Source: a virus. From it: a stretch of DNA of 35,510 nucleotides. Below, piece by piece: positions 26,101-33,341 of the stretch; the first letter of the stretch is position 1; the number at the start of each line of letters is the position of its first letter. The stretch is from IMG/VR virus record IMGVR_UViG_3300020469_000125, positions 1 through 35,510 of that record; one strand, given 5' to 3'. The position numbers and the translations under genes are program-made. The notes under the pieces were generated by a model, which saw only the letters and a list, made by a program, of their open reading frames with translations, did not search any database and was not told the DNA's origin.

Positions 26101-26172
26101 GGCTCTTCCGACCATGTTATCGCTAACTAAGCCACCTGAGAAATCTGTATGAACATTGCTATACCTTGCCAT
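23137..26172 (-). CDS. Tail tubular protein B (gp12-like nozzle)
   Basis: 1011 residues (T7 gp12 is 794). The opening DFSGGLVSDNMVGRADL, then TNFFPELQGPAVFRKGF, is the conserved N-terminus of T7-like nozzle proteins; beta-rich repeats follow (e.g. LVIGTSGGLYRV near residue 650, WSKQDLGKVTDIVV). It forms the distal tail tube. Residues about 146-170 contain a 12-residue tandem repeat (LQSTESDGTN twice) from an exact 28-nt DNA repeat with 36-nt period. Overlaps the adaptor gene by 14 nt. Confidence 0.85.
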   Translation of the reverse strand: MARYSNVHTDFSGGLVSDNMVGRADLKKLSSSTRTFTNFFPELQGPAVFRKGFERLQTTSSDISSSKSVVLTLATGLSYRVVFTSLALEVYKVEGNILKTATPVSSPYSLGDLELLRFSSETDGLYITHPTFRPAKLTTGLVQSARLLQSTESDGTNDILQSTESDGTNLSLGTAITVQGDTNWTLEEIDFEFEPYLPPLDSSIKFTLAEGTRLIKLEQEAAFNGAAVGDYVEYQIDGEWYLGEITNDTVGGQFPEVANPTADVVYVNPVSSVLDINDPDARLFLLDNLETGTNVETIGQLEQDFVPENEIHVRSDVLVFRKGFEGSWLRVGDDRRSNDVVVGQNRTTTRWVKLSEHLGSQDHPVDFIRSNLPFSQENISQGSTYKIMSYHGQPLKKFYVIGPDVDGNLNKNTGFCAIPTGNRVFVNTNGLSQTKASSLAAPNNEYGAQVSQVLANGVVANLSTQKVFDVMKCDASADKVEEGTNLFTTTGSIVITTISNSATLIASEAGTFTSSEVTVGRHFMLEFISGNVFAKCIKYENGRQISLLLLNKVPKSSRTLEYENKGQLESLRKGAWYTGNYPQTVAKYEQRRVYGGTFANPNFVFFSEVDNDRSFKPTEDDKDVLDTNGFTYELANRTASISWLLPLKDLVIGTSGGLYRVVPNQYQYGVSPKTARIELSQEEPCLEQGVIVGNTIFYPDAAGTRLLEYKYEANIANSSSNDVSKFIFPIFNTDDIIKIDYQHSPTPKIWVLVRSGLLYCLTYHRQEEYYAWSKQDLGKVTDIVVLPKSGSELCDSLIATVERTDTTGTVYTFEKLNELQVYEPVAGAANSKKTVSHLDSFKAYTKNSTGNLVITMTTDGYAIGDLVDVVVDGKYEGQKTIASANTFTGYTIPANTNTLIVGKKFEGELKMIHPTWDGSNKPAFGAETIRVISVKPFLVNSVKYDIGIANQFNTRNLISSLNYDNDSLFTGFDKELPLVGSTFGVDKTAVIKQTEPYPLTVASLVTKTDLN
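25670..25733. repeat. 36-nt in-frame tandem duplication in the nozzle gene
   Basis: Bases 25670-25697 and 25706-25733 are identical over 28 nt with a period of 36 nt, giving two adjacent copies of LQSTESDGTN. The identity at DNA level points to a recent duplication. Confidence 0.9.
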
Positions 26173-26779
26173 AGTTACAATGTGCTTGAATGAACGAAGA
26201 ACTTCCGTCTGTTATATATCTCTGAGCAGGAGATGATCTACCTTCAAGAACTCTTGCTCGCCTTAAAGCCAAAGTATATTGTTTAAATAAAATTTCATGT
26301 CTATTTTCAGAACCAGACAACTCAATAGTCATATTCTGTGCCATGTGTAGTGTTAACAAACGAGTAAGAAAAGCTGGGAGCGTGGTGGCTGCAGAAGATA
26401 GATCTGGTACATAAGTATAATAAATATCAACCACAGGGTCGTTGCAGTGAAACAATCCATTATAAAAACTATAATCTGTTATATTATAATGATCTGTAGG
26501 GTGACATATTTTTAGAAGAATATTAAAATCACTTGGTAGGTTGTAATAATACTGATACGGCTCAGTAGTGTTTGCAGTAGAGTTTCCAGCAGTTAACTCT
26601 ACAGACTTCGTATTGTAGCTAAATATATTATCACCAAACACCTCGGTGACAGCTTGTGAAAAAGCACGAGTAGCTATCTCGTAAGTGCTGCTTGTTTCGT
26701 CATCAGCATCAATATGAAAACTGCCAACCATTCGAAGGGCAGAATTAAGTATTTTAAGTTTTGTTGCTTCAGTAGGCAT
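26159..26779 (-). CDS. Tail tubular protein A (gp11-like adaptor)
   Basis: 206 residues from MPTEATKLKILNSALRMVG. This opening helix, the LPSDFNILLKI strand and the late helical stretch LPAFLTRLLTLHMAQNM are typical of T7 gp11 adaptors, which join portal to nozzle. An upstream in-frame start at 26818 would run through the terminator hairpin and encode unconvincing residues, so I use the ATG at 26779. No separate ribosome site is visible; the G run of the hairpin is 14 nt upstream. Confidence 0.8.
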   Translation of the reverse strand: MPTEATKLKILNSALRMVGSFHIDADDETSSTYEIATRAFSQAVTEVFGDNIFSYNTKSVELTAGNSTANTTEPYQYYYNLPSDFNILLKICHPTDHYNITDYSFYNGLFHCNDPVVDIYYTYVPDLSSAATTLPAFLTRLLTLHMAQNMTIELSGSENRHEILFKQYTLALRRARVLEGRSSPAQRYITDGSSSFIQAHCNYGKV

Positions 26780-26780
26780 T

Positions 26781-26814
26781 ATAAAAAAGAGCACCCCCCT
26801 GCCGAAGCAGGGGG
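26781..26814 (-). terminator. Strong intrinsic terminator downstream of capsid
   Basis: Minus-strand stem of 8 bp (26795-26802 with 26807-26814, CCCCCTGC/GCAGGGGG) closed by a cUUCGg tetraloop and followed by TGCTC and six T. It lies between the capsid stop and the adaptor ATG, the position of the T-phi terminator in T7. Confidence 0.9.
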
Positions 26815-26834
26815 ACAACTCAGTTATAGATTAG

Positions 26835-27932
26835 TTACTCTACGCAACGGATTTCGCCAGAAACTTCACCCCACATACGAGAGGCATCAGCTGCCATCTT
26901 GAAGTATAGGTAAGGAATATTTTTCTTAGCAGGAACACGCCACATGTCTCCCTTAAGAGCTGTACCAATAGACATCTTAAGAGCTTTTGGAGTAGCAACG
27001 ATACAACGACGCTCGCTGCCAGCAGAGATAGGAAGTCTTTCACAAACAATGAAGCGGAAGCCCATGAATGTTACGACTGTACCTTCTACTAGTGCCTTGC
27101 GTACTGCAAAGTCAGAGCTAACAACTTCTGTTATACCAAGTAGATCATCAATCTGCTTTGATGTAACAAAACAGTTAACAACTTCATCTTGGTTAATAGC
27201 GTTAAGCTTTAACATTGTACTACGAGCTCCACGAAGTTTCGCAAGAGATAGTCCAGTATCTGAGGCAGTGCCAGAAGCAGAACCATCATAACCTGAACCA
27301 ATTGAGAATCCTTCAGTGTTAGAAGTACTATCGACAGTATAGAGCGTCTCAGAACCAGTGATAAGATTACCTCCAGAAGTAGATTGTCCTGCTCCTACAG
27401 TATCAGCACCAACCTCAATGATTGTAGCTGTGTCAGAAGCACCAACAAAAGTCTTCGTTACTCCACCGTTTTTACCAGTGTAAGCAGATCCGAAGAAACT
27501 GTCAATAATAATATCATCGATCTTACGTTTACCAGAAGCAAGAAGTGCTTGTGTATAAGCGTTCATTGGATCTGTGATAACACGCTTAAGGTCTTTTTCG
27601 TCGATATACTTACCGAGTTCATAGTCCTTAAGTCCAATGCGACGTCTGTCGTGTTCGATTTCCCCAAACGGATTGTCTCCGTAACGACTTACATCTTCAC
27701 TCATTACTGAAGCGATGCCAACACGGTCAAAGTATTGGTACTCTTCAGATTGAGATTCAGATTCGAAATACGGCTGCAGCTTAGATTCAGTTTGTTGGAA
27801 CGCTTGTTCAAAACCTTCACGGAAAGCAGCAACGTATGATGTTTCAATGTTGTTCTCAGCGGATGTACTTGTAGCGAGGCTATTTGTTGCATCGTACGAG
27901 TATCCTTGAGATCCTACAGTTGATAATGCCAT
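26835..27932 (-). CDS. Major capsid protein
   Basis: 365 residues. FDRVGIASVMSEDVSRYGDNPF, then EHDRRRIGLKDYELGKYIDE and DPMNAYTQALLASGKRKIDDII match the phage capsid-like family (HK97 fold) of podoviruses; the C-terminal block LKMSIGTALKGDMWRVPAKK is also typical. It lies directly after the scaffold gene, flanked by terminators at 28050-28086 and 26781-26814, so it is probably expressed largely on its own, fitting the need for hundreds of copies. The leader is long (about 120 nt after the upstream terminator) with AAGAAAG before the ATG. Confidence 0.9.
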   Translation of the reverse strand: MALSTVGSQGYSYDATNSLATSTSAENNIETSYVAAFREGFEQAFQQTESKLQPYFESESQSEEYQYFDRVGIASVMSEDVSRYGDNPFGEIEHDRRRIGLKDYELGKYIDEKDLKRVITDPMNAYTQALLASGKRKIDDIIIDSFFGSAYTGKNGGVTKTFVGASDTATIIEVGADTVGAGQSTSGGNLITGSETLYTVDSTSNTEGFSIGSGYDGSASGTASDTGLSLAKLRGARSTMLKLNAINQDEVVNCFVTSKQIDDLLGITEVVSSDFAVRKALVEGTVVTFMGFRFIVCERLPISAGSERRCIVATPKALKMSIGTALKGDMWRVPAKKNIPYLYFKMAADASRMWGEVSGEIRCVE

Positions 27933-28049
27933 AATAATTTACTTTCTTTTTATAATTAGAATTTGAATGAATAGTTTGCGTTGAGCTACCCTTTCGGACT
28001 CTTCTAGTTATAACGTCAACCAACGGCTTTCCTAAGCTGTGTTAGGACC
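27933..28049 (-). promoter_or_regulatory. Capsid gene leader, probable promoter region
   Basis: Untranslated stretch between the scaffold terminator and the capsid ATG. It contains a perfect 6-bp hairpin (28030-28035 with 28042-28047, loop of 6), a TATAAC at 28006-28011 with only a poor -35 17 nt upstream, a TTGACG at 28014-28019 without a matching -10, and a GUCC-GAAA-GGGU mini-hairpin near 27988-28000. Because a terminator precedes it, a promoter or processing site is expected here, but I cannot place it firmly. Confidence 0.4.
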
Positions 28050-28086
28050 TAAAAAAAGGCTACCCCAACAGTAATCGGAATAGCCT
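28050..28086 (-). terminator. Intrinsic terminator between scaffold and capsid
   Basis: On the minus strand a 10-bp stem with two G-U pairs (AGGCTATTCC at 28077-28086 with GGGGTAGCCT at 28057-28066), a 10-nt loop and then seven T. Confidence 0.85.
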
Positions 28087-28116
28087 AAATTTTATTAGAT
28101 GTCAAGCAAGTTTACA

Positions 28117-29031
28117 CTAATTAACTTTTGATGGGTACATCTTCGCATATAAATCAGCTCTCTCTTGCAAAATTTGCTGACGTTTATTTCTGTCTGGTAT
28201 ACTTAGTGTAGACGGATTACTCATAATTAAATCATTATGTTGAGCATCAAGCCCAGCTAACTCTGATCTAATATTATGAATTGTTTCAGTTGCAAAGCCA
28301 GATGTAGGATTATTTCCTGACAAAGGCAAAGTATCTCCAGAAACTTCTGAAATTCTATGGAAAAGTTTTAATACAGCAGGATGATTTGCAATTTCACCGT
28401 TTGTTTCAACTAAATCTTTTAGCTCAGGAATCTCAGAAGTTAACGCTTGGTAAGCTTCGTTTGCTTGCCTTACGTTATGATCAAAGTTATCGCCCCACTC
28501 TGTTTTCATAGCAGTTCGATATTCAACGACTTGTTTTTGCTGAGCCTCTGAATCTAAAGTGCTTCCTTCAATTCCCATTTTAATATATTGTTCATGCAAC
28601 ATATCAAACTGAGTTTGAGTAAGACCCATTTTTCCTGCAAAATCAACAAGCTCTTGCTCAGCACCTTCAGGAAGTGTTGGCATTTCTTCAATACCTTCAA
28701 CAGTGTCTGGTATTTCATACTCATCATTTGCTGGGCGAAGCTGACTATAAAAATTGTTATAGTCTTTTTCCGTCCAATCATCTTGAGGCAGTTGTAATCG
28801 TTTTGCACCTAACGCTTTTTGAGCGTTGACTAACTGATCAGCTAAAGACTCAAACGATTTTGTATTTTGCAAAGTATCGTTTGTCTTTAAATGGTCAGGC
28901 AAACCATCTAAAAAATCTGTATACTGAGGAGCAATTCCTTCTGTAGAAACAGGTTCTTGAGGTTGTTCAGAAACATCAGAGCCTAAAACGCCCCCTGTTT
29001 CTTCTGTTGTTATGACTTCTTCTTCAGACAT
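28117..29031 (-). CDS. Capsid assembly scaffold protein (gp9-like)
   Basis: 304 residues, strongly acidic at the start (SEEEVITTEETGG) and helical with a basic C-terminal helix (RNKRQQILQERADLYAKMYP) of the type that binds coat subunits in tailed-phage scaffolds. The blocks LTQTQFDMLHEQYI and GDNFDHNVRQANEAY are common in T7-like scaffolds. It lies directly upstream of the capsid gene and overlaps the Bbp19-like gene by 8 nt. A TTGACA just past its stop (28100-28105) has no convincing -10. Confidence 0.85.
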   Translation of the reverse strand: MSEEEVITTEETGGVLGSDVSEQPQEPVSTEGIAPQYTDFLDGLPDHLKTNDTLQNTKSFESLADQLVNAQKALGAKRLQLPQDDWTEKDYNNFYSQLRPANDEYEIPDTVEGIEEMPTLPEGAEQELVDFAGKMGLTQTQFDMLHEQYIKMGIEGSTLDSEAQQKQVVEYRTAMKTEWGDNFDHNVRQANEAYQALTSEIPELKDLVETNGEIANHPAVLKLFHRISEVSGDTLPLSGNNPTSGFATETIHNIRSELAGLDAQHNDLIMSNPSTLSIPDRNKRQQILQERADLYAKMYPSKVN

Positions 29032-29290
29032 TTTCTTCTTCTATTTTATTTATTAGTATTTGAGGATCATCTTGACCCATCAAGGATAAAAAACTCATAG
29101 CTAATCGTCTACGACCTTCGCACTCTCTTAACTTATCTACATCACTATGAAACACAGGCTTAGTAACATGACACTCTTTTAAAAGAATTTTAAAAAATCG
29201 TTTGCCTGGGTCGGTCTTTAGTAAAGACAATAAGTCATCTCTAAGTTGAGCTTTTTCACGCAACTTTAAAACACTTCTTACTTTGTCCAT
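29024..29290 (-). CDS. Bbp19-like phage protein
   Basis: 88 residues. GKRFFKILLKECHV, then CEGRRRLAMSFLSLM and DDPQ match the small Bbp19 family that commonly lies between portal and scaffold genes in T7-like podoviruses. Role unknown; a head-assembly accessory is the usual inference. Starts on the last base of the portal stop and overlaps the scaffold start. Confidence 0.75.
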   Translation of the reverse strand: MDKVRSVLKLREKAQLRDDLLSLLKTDPGKRFFKILLKECHVTKPVFHSDVDKLRECEGRRRLAMSFLSLMGQDDPQILINKIEEENV

Positions 29291-30915
29291 TATATATTTA
29301 ATAAATTACCAACACCTTCAGGATCTGTTTGCTTAGCTTGTGCAATATCTTTTATTGCTCCAGTGATTTGAGGTGCAGATTGAATTTGTTGTTGTTCTTC
29401 AGCTTGCTCAGCTTGTTCGGCTCTCATAGCATTAACTTCTTCTTGAGATTTAACAACTGATGGGTCTATGTTTCTATACTTAGCGTAGCTTTCAAATAAT
29501 TTAGTTTCGTTTAAAGATTGAAGAATTGTAGGTTCAACTTGAGCTAAAGGTGCTATGTCTTTCATAAACGCACTTATGTCAGCTAGCCTTGTTGCAAACT
29601 GTGACTGAGAACTAGGGCTAGAGTATGCTATCTCTAAACTAGCTCCATCTAAACTAGAAGGTCTTTCTGGTAATTCATTTTGTCTGCCTAACAATTCAAA
29701 GGTTGCTTCAATAGCAGGACTTAAATACTCTGACTCCATTCTGTTAAGAAGAGGAGCAAGTTGATTTAACATTTGTCCTCTAGTATCCTGAATCTCTAAC
29801 ACAGACTGACGTTCTTTTTTCTCTTGTCTAATAATTTGATCTACAAAGAAAGAACGATTAACAGACTCACGATACATACGAATCATTTCCATTACATACT
29901 GTGGCTGATTACCTGCCAATATAGGAGAAGGCTTTTCAGTTCCTGGCTCGTGGAACATAATCTGACGAGAACCATACTTCATTGGAAGCATAATGCTGTC
30001 TTCTTCTGCAGTAAGAGTTGGAAAGTTTAAATACTCAGCAGAAGTTAAAGCCTCTTTAACCATCTTATTAAGTGCTCGTATCTGAGACAAACAAGAAAAA
30101 GCTGGACCACGTCCGTAAATTTCATCTGCTAGCTTAGACCAACGTGGTACTAGAAATGTAAAATAACTAGAGCCACTTTCTAAAATTGGTTCTGGCATTC
30201 TTGGACACCAATACACGACTGTATACTTACGCCCTTTTCCTACTCGACTACCTTTCTTAGCAGCTTTGTCTGTGTTAGGAAAGATAGAATAAATTAACTC
30301 ATACTTGCTGTGAACAGAATCAGTAGGATTGAAACCTCGCATGTCTTCAATGCCAGGGAACGACTGCATTAACTGCCTAGCAGTTTTATAACACCTGTAA
30401 TGAACAGTATCTACCGTACCGTACTGGTCTGTGTCAAAAAACACATCTGCTAAAGGTCGAGATCTAAAGTTAACAACTCCTTCAACTTCTGATATCTGAA
30501 CTGGAGATGTTCCATAAGACCCTATATCTAAAAAACATTCATGCGAAGCAGAATAAAATTGTGACTGTGGTAGTGAGAATTCGTGTAATATTCTGTCTTC
30601 GCATGCTTGTAAAAACGATAACTCTTCAGAGTTAAGTAATCCTTGAGGTTTATTCTGAACCCTTAAATAAAACCATCTGTCTGATTTAGGAATTAAATTA
30701 GAAGCTAACCCATTAGCAAACATCTGGTTGCACCACACAGCTGTGTCATCGTACAAGATTTTAGAACCATCTTCTTGTTTACTTGTAAAACCGTGATCAA
30801 ACTTATTTGAATTAGGACGCACATATCTTTGAGAATCCTTAAACATACTATCAAGATTAGATCTTAATAGCTTAAGTTCCTCATAACGTTCAGCTAGTGC
30901 GGTAGTCCCACTCAT
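29290..30915 (-). CDS. Portal protein (gp8-like head-to-tail connector)
   Basis: 541 residues (T7 gp8 is 536). FDHGFTSKQEDGSKILYDDTAVWCN, ASNLIPKSDRWFYLR, EIYGRGPAFSCLSQIRALNKM and QTRGQMLNQLAPLLNR-like C-terminal blocks are the head-to-tail connecting protein family. It forms the dodecameric DNA channel. Gln-rich C-terminal tail (EEQQQIQ). It begins immediately after the stop of the polyproline gene, with no gap. Confidence 0.9.
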   Translation of the reverse strand: MSGTTALAERYEELKLLRSNLDSMFKDSQRYVRPNSNKFDHGFTSKQEDGSKILYDDTAVWCNQMFANGLASNLIPKSDRWFYLRVQNKPQGLLNSEELSFLQACEDRILHEFSLPQSQFYSASHECFLDIGSYGTSPVQISEVEGVVNFRSRPLADVFFDTDQYGTVDTVHYRCYKTARQLMQSFPGIEDMRGFNPTDSVHSKYELIYSIFPNTDKAAKKGSRVGKGRKYTVVYWCPRMPEPILESGSSYFTFLVPRWSKLADEIYGRGPAFSCLSQIRALNKMVKEALTSAEYLNFPTLTAEEDSIMLPMKYGSRQIMFHEPGTEKPSPILAGNQPQYVMEMIRMYRESVNRSFFVDQIIRQEKKERQSVLEIQDTRGQMLNQLAPLLNRMESEYLSPAIEATFELLGRQNELPERPSSLDGASLEIAYSSPSSQSQFATRLADISAFMKDIAPLAQVEPTILQSLNETKLFESYAKYRNIDPSVVKSQEEVNAMRAEQAEQAEEQQQIQSAPQITGAIKDIAQAKQTDPEGVGNLLNI

Positions 30916-31146
30916 CTAATATAACTTGCCACCAGAACCCAAGGTTCTTTTTGTTTGCGTTCTCTTTGTGCCTGAAGCTCGAGCACCTCCAAAACTTCCC
31001 AACATTCCTGAAAGACCTCCTGATAAAGTTCTGCTTGGTGCTTTAGCAGCAGTTATAGGTCTACGAGCTACAGGAGCAGGAGGAGGTGGTGGAGCTGCTG
31101 GAGGTGGAGGTGGTGGAGGAGGCGGTGGTACTTTAGGTCGTCTCAT
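30916..31146 (-). CDS. 76-aa polyproline protein
   Basis: Starts MRRPKV followed by ten consecutive Pro, two Ala, five Pro, APVARRP, then a Gly/Ser/Arg/Lys-rich tail (LSGMLGSFGGARASG, KRTQTKRTL). Proline codons are mixed CCA/CCG/CCT, so the run is maintained at protein level rather than being a simple DNA repeat. Such runs stall ribosomes and need EF-P. Its stop touches the portal ATG, so stalling could affect portal synthesis. Its start overlaps the upstream gene by 14 nt. Small Gly/Arg-rich proteins at this place occur in podoviruses; function unknown. Confidence 0.65.
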   Translation of the reverse strand: MRRPKVPPPPPPPPPPAAPPPPPAPVARRPITAAKAPSRTLSGGLSGMLGSFGGARASGTKRTQTKRTLGSGGKLY

Positions 31147-31510
31147 AATATTTAGCTATGCGTGTTAGTTTATCCCAACTGTACATCTTGGGCTTATCTA
31201 TGTTGTGATAACGGCAAAAGCTAACTCTGTCAAGTCTAAATGGAGCAAGTTCAAGAAACGTAGCTATTGTTTTCTTAGGTAGACGATGAGAAGCGTACGC
31301 AACATCCCAATACTTTCCTTCAGTATCTTCTAGCACTTCTCCTAAAAGTATATAGTTTTTACTCATAAATATATACTTATCTTCATCATGAACATTTATG
31401 TATTCATCTAACAAAGCCCAAAAGTCTTCCCCCCAAGAATTATATAAACACACAGCTTCTTCTACAAGAGGAAGTCTGTAGTGGCTACCAATTAATTGCC
31501 GAGATTTCAT
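31133..31510 (-). CDS. Hypothetical protein between terminase and portal
   Basis: 125 residues. The segment YILLGEVLEDTEGKYWDVAYASHRLPKKTIATFLEL, given here as its first and last parts YILLGEVLE and KKTIATFLEL, and PFRLDRVSFCRYH near the end look like a small alpha/beta enzyme fold and faintly recall GNAT-like virion proteins of T7 (gp13 type), but no acetyl-CoA loop is clear. Unknown function. It overlaps the TerL gene by 26 nt. Confidence 0.6.
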   Translation of the reverse strand: MKSRQLIGSHYRLPLVEEAVCLYNSWGEDFWALLDEYINVHDEDKYIFMSKNYILLGEVLEDTEGKYWDVAYASHRLPKKTIATFLELAPFRLDRVSFCRYHNIDKPKMYSWDKLTRIAKYYETT

Positions 31511-32798
31511 ACTGGTGCTTTTGCTTTGCTTTGTTTAGAGTTGGTTGCTTTAACGCTACAGCTAAAGTTCTAAATGCATCAGCTCCGTGAGAGTTTGAAT
31601 CATGGACAGGAGATTTTCTAAAAACACCTCTGCTAGTATCGAACTCTTTATGATATCCTTTCAACGCTTCAATGCCACGATAGCAATCGTTCTTAGCAAA
31701 CCAACACTTAGGCAACATTGCACGAACTGCTTCAATGCCATCGATTATTGGTATCTTTCTAACAGTTGTAAATTTTAATCCCATACTTCGTGCAATCTCT
31801 AGCCTACTCTTCCCTGTTCCAAGTTCTCTAACTTTGATATCATGCGGTGCATAATGCTTGCCGTAGACAATGTCTTTTTGCACTGCCCATCTTTGCAACT
31901 CACGAGCATAGTGAGGCAATCCCTCTCCACTATTCTCGTAGTAGTTAAGAATTCTTATTTCATTTCTGTAAATTTGTACAAACCAAATAGTTGTAGCATC
32001 ATCCATTCCCAAGTCCCAGGCTGTGTGCACTGGTAAATTAGTCTCTACTTCTATGTTATCTACTATTCTTTTTTCACGATATAGTTTGTTTATCTGATCA
32101 CCGTAGTAAGCTCCCTCTACAGGAACTTTAAACGAGCACATATACTCAGACTGAAAACGTGCTTCGTTGTTCAGTTCATTACGAGCTGTGCGAAGTTCTT
32201 CTGGTGCAATTGCTTTTGTGTCTTTAACAGACAAATGGCTACTATACCACTTGCCGTCGCTTTGTGCTTTTAACAAGATCTTGTAAAAGTGATTCTCACC
32301 ACGAGGCGTTCCGTTGAATAACGCCCATCCTCCATTCTCTGCAAGGATGGGGTTAATCAACTGCCATGCACTCGGATCTGATATACTATACTCTGAAAAT
32401 ACACACCCTACAGGATTTGCTCCCACCATTTTATCAGGGTCGTCTGAGCCCATAAGCTGTACGACGCTACCGTTCTTTAGGTGGATACGCATCTCCTGTT
32501 CGCTTTTTTTCTCTACAAGCTCTCTAGGAAAATAATTTATAAATTTTTTGCCCTCTCCTGTCATACCATTCCAAACAATCCGACGTGCTTGGTTGGCGTA
32601 AGGTAGGACATACCAATAAGTGCCAACACGTTGCATAGCTTTAATAGCAACTATGTTCAGGCAGGTAAGATCCTTGCCAGCTCTTCGATGCCACGCAACA
32701 ACTGCCCTCAACCCACGTTTAGATTGAGACATATACTTTAGCAATGGTAATTGGTAAGCTCTAGGTTGCCACCCCTGAGCTGGTATTTGTACGTTCAT
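31485..32798 (-). CDS. Terminase large subunit (TerL)
   Basis: 437 residues. ATPase: WHRRAGKDLT (Lys42) as Walker A, GCVFSEYSI with Glu136 as Walker B, and the coupling motif ALFNGTPRG. Nuclease: AWDLGMDDATTIWF (Asp262) and, near the C-terminus, HDSNSHGADAFR. It cuts and pumps DNA into the prohead through the portal. The size is short for T7 gp19 (586 residues) and the sequence looks closer to other podoviral terminases. Overlaps the TerS reading frame by 38 nt. Confidence 0.9.
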   Translation of the reverse strand: MNVQIPAQGWQPRAYQLPLLKYMSQSKRGLRAVVAWHRRAGKDLTCLNIVAIKAMQRVGTYWYVLPYANQARRIVWNGMTGEGKKFINYFPRELVEKKSEQEMRIHLKNGSVVQLMGSDDPDKMVGANPVGCVFSEYSISDPSAWQLINPILAENGGWALFNGTPRGENHFYKILLKAQSDGKWYSSHLSVKDTKAIAPEELRTARNELNNEARFQSEYMCSFKVPVEGAYYGDQINKLYREKRIVDNIEVETNLPVHTAWDLGMDDATTIWFVQIYRNEIRILNYYENSGEGLPHYARELQRWAVQKDIVYGKHYAPHDIKVRELGTGKSRLEIARSMGLKFTTVRKIPIIDGIEAVRAMLPKCWFAKNDCYRGIEALKGYHKEFDTSRGVFRKSPVHDSNSHGADAFRTLAVALKQPTLNKAKQKHQYEISAINW

Positions 32799-33300
32799 TC
32801 TTATCTTGGTCGCTTAAAAATTCGTCATATTCACCACCACTCACATCTATTATATCATCCTTCATCACCTTACTATAGTCTACGGTCAATATCTTCATCT
32901 CACCTTGAACCGTCGCTTGGACATCGACGCTTTTTAATTTTGGCTGTGTGTAGCTTGCTAGCTCTTTCCATAAGGCTATCTTATCAGGTTTCTTTATTTC
33001 TGGATCTTGCGTATACTCCAGAAGTTGCTCAATAGGATTAATCCCACGCTCAGCGAACATTGCGAGTAGTGCCTTCCTCTGCTCAGCTGGCGTGGGAGCT
33101 TTAGACATCATATCTAAAAATTCTTTCTTTACATTCAACTGTGCGTCTACTTTCTTCAACTCTTTCTGAGCTTCTTTCATGTCTTCTTCAGCTTTCATTT
33201 TGCGACGACGACACCGTGATCGCTTAGCTGATTGCTGCTTAATCACCTGTTTTGGCTTACCTGCTGCGTAGGTTCTACCGTCTGGCTTCTTATCTGGCAC
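32761..33300 (-). CDS. Terminase small subunit-like protein (TerS)
   Basis: 179 residues from a GTG at 33300. Lys/Arg-rich N-terminus (KRSRCRRRK), a coiled coil (EEDMKEAQKELKKVDAQLN) and a helical middle (LWKELASYTQPKLKS), ending acidic; with its place before TerL this fits a DNA-recognising small terminase. The frame is open to another GTG at 33369, but those residues lie in the iteron repeats, and a TTGACA-N17-CATAAG promoter predicts transcription starting at the 33300 GTG, which also gives a natural N-terminus (VPDKKPDGRTY). ATGs at 33327 or further downstream remain possible starts. Confidence 0.65.
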   Translation of the reverse strand: MPDKKPDGRTYAAGKPKQVIKQQSAKRSRCRRRKMKAEEDMKEAQKELKKVDAQLNVKKEFLDMMSKAPTPAEQRKALLAMFAERGINPIEQLLEYTQDPEIKKPDKIALWKELASYTQPKLKSVDVQATVQGEMKILTVDYSKVMKDDIIDVSGGEYDEFLSDQDKNERTNTSSGVAT

Positions 33301-33307
33301 TGTGGCA

Positions 33308-33336
33308 CTTATGCACTCAATAATCATTTGTGTCAA
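33308..33336 (-). promoter_or_regulatory. Probable late promoter before TerS
   Basis: Minus strand TTGACA (33331-33336), 17-nt spacer, CATAAG (33308-33313), then 7 nt to the GTG at 33300. The -10 is imperfect, but spacing and leaderless geometry match the three better late promoters. Confidence 0.5.
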
Positions 33337-33341
33337 GATCA

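Noticed and set aside
26780-26818. Upstream start of the adaptor gene
   Set aside because: The extra residues are encoded by a strong terminator hairpin.
27980-28010. Hammerhead ribozyme in the capsid leader
   Set aside because: GAGTCCGAAAGG on the minus strand resembles part of the core, but the essential CUGAUGA is missing.
28077-28105. TTGACA promoter just after the scaffold gene
   Set aside because: The -10 at correct spacing (TATTCC) is poor and lies in the terminator stem.
30926-31168. 80-aa glycine-rich plus-strand ORF
   Set aside because: Antisense shadow of the polyproline gene; its glycine runs are complements of proline codons.
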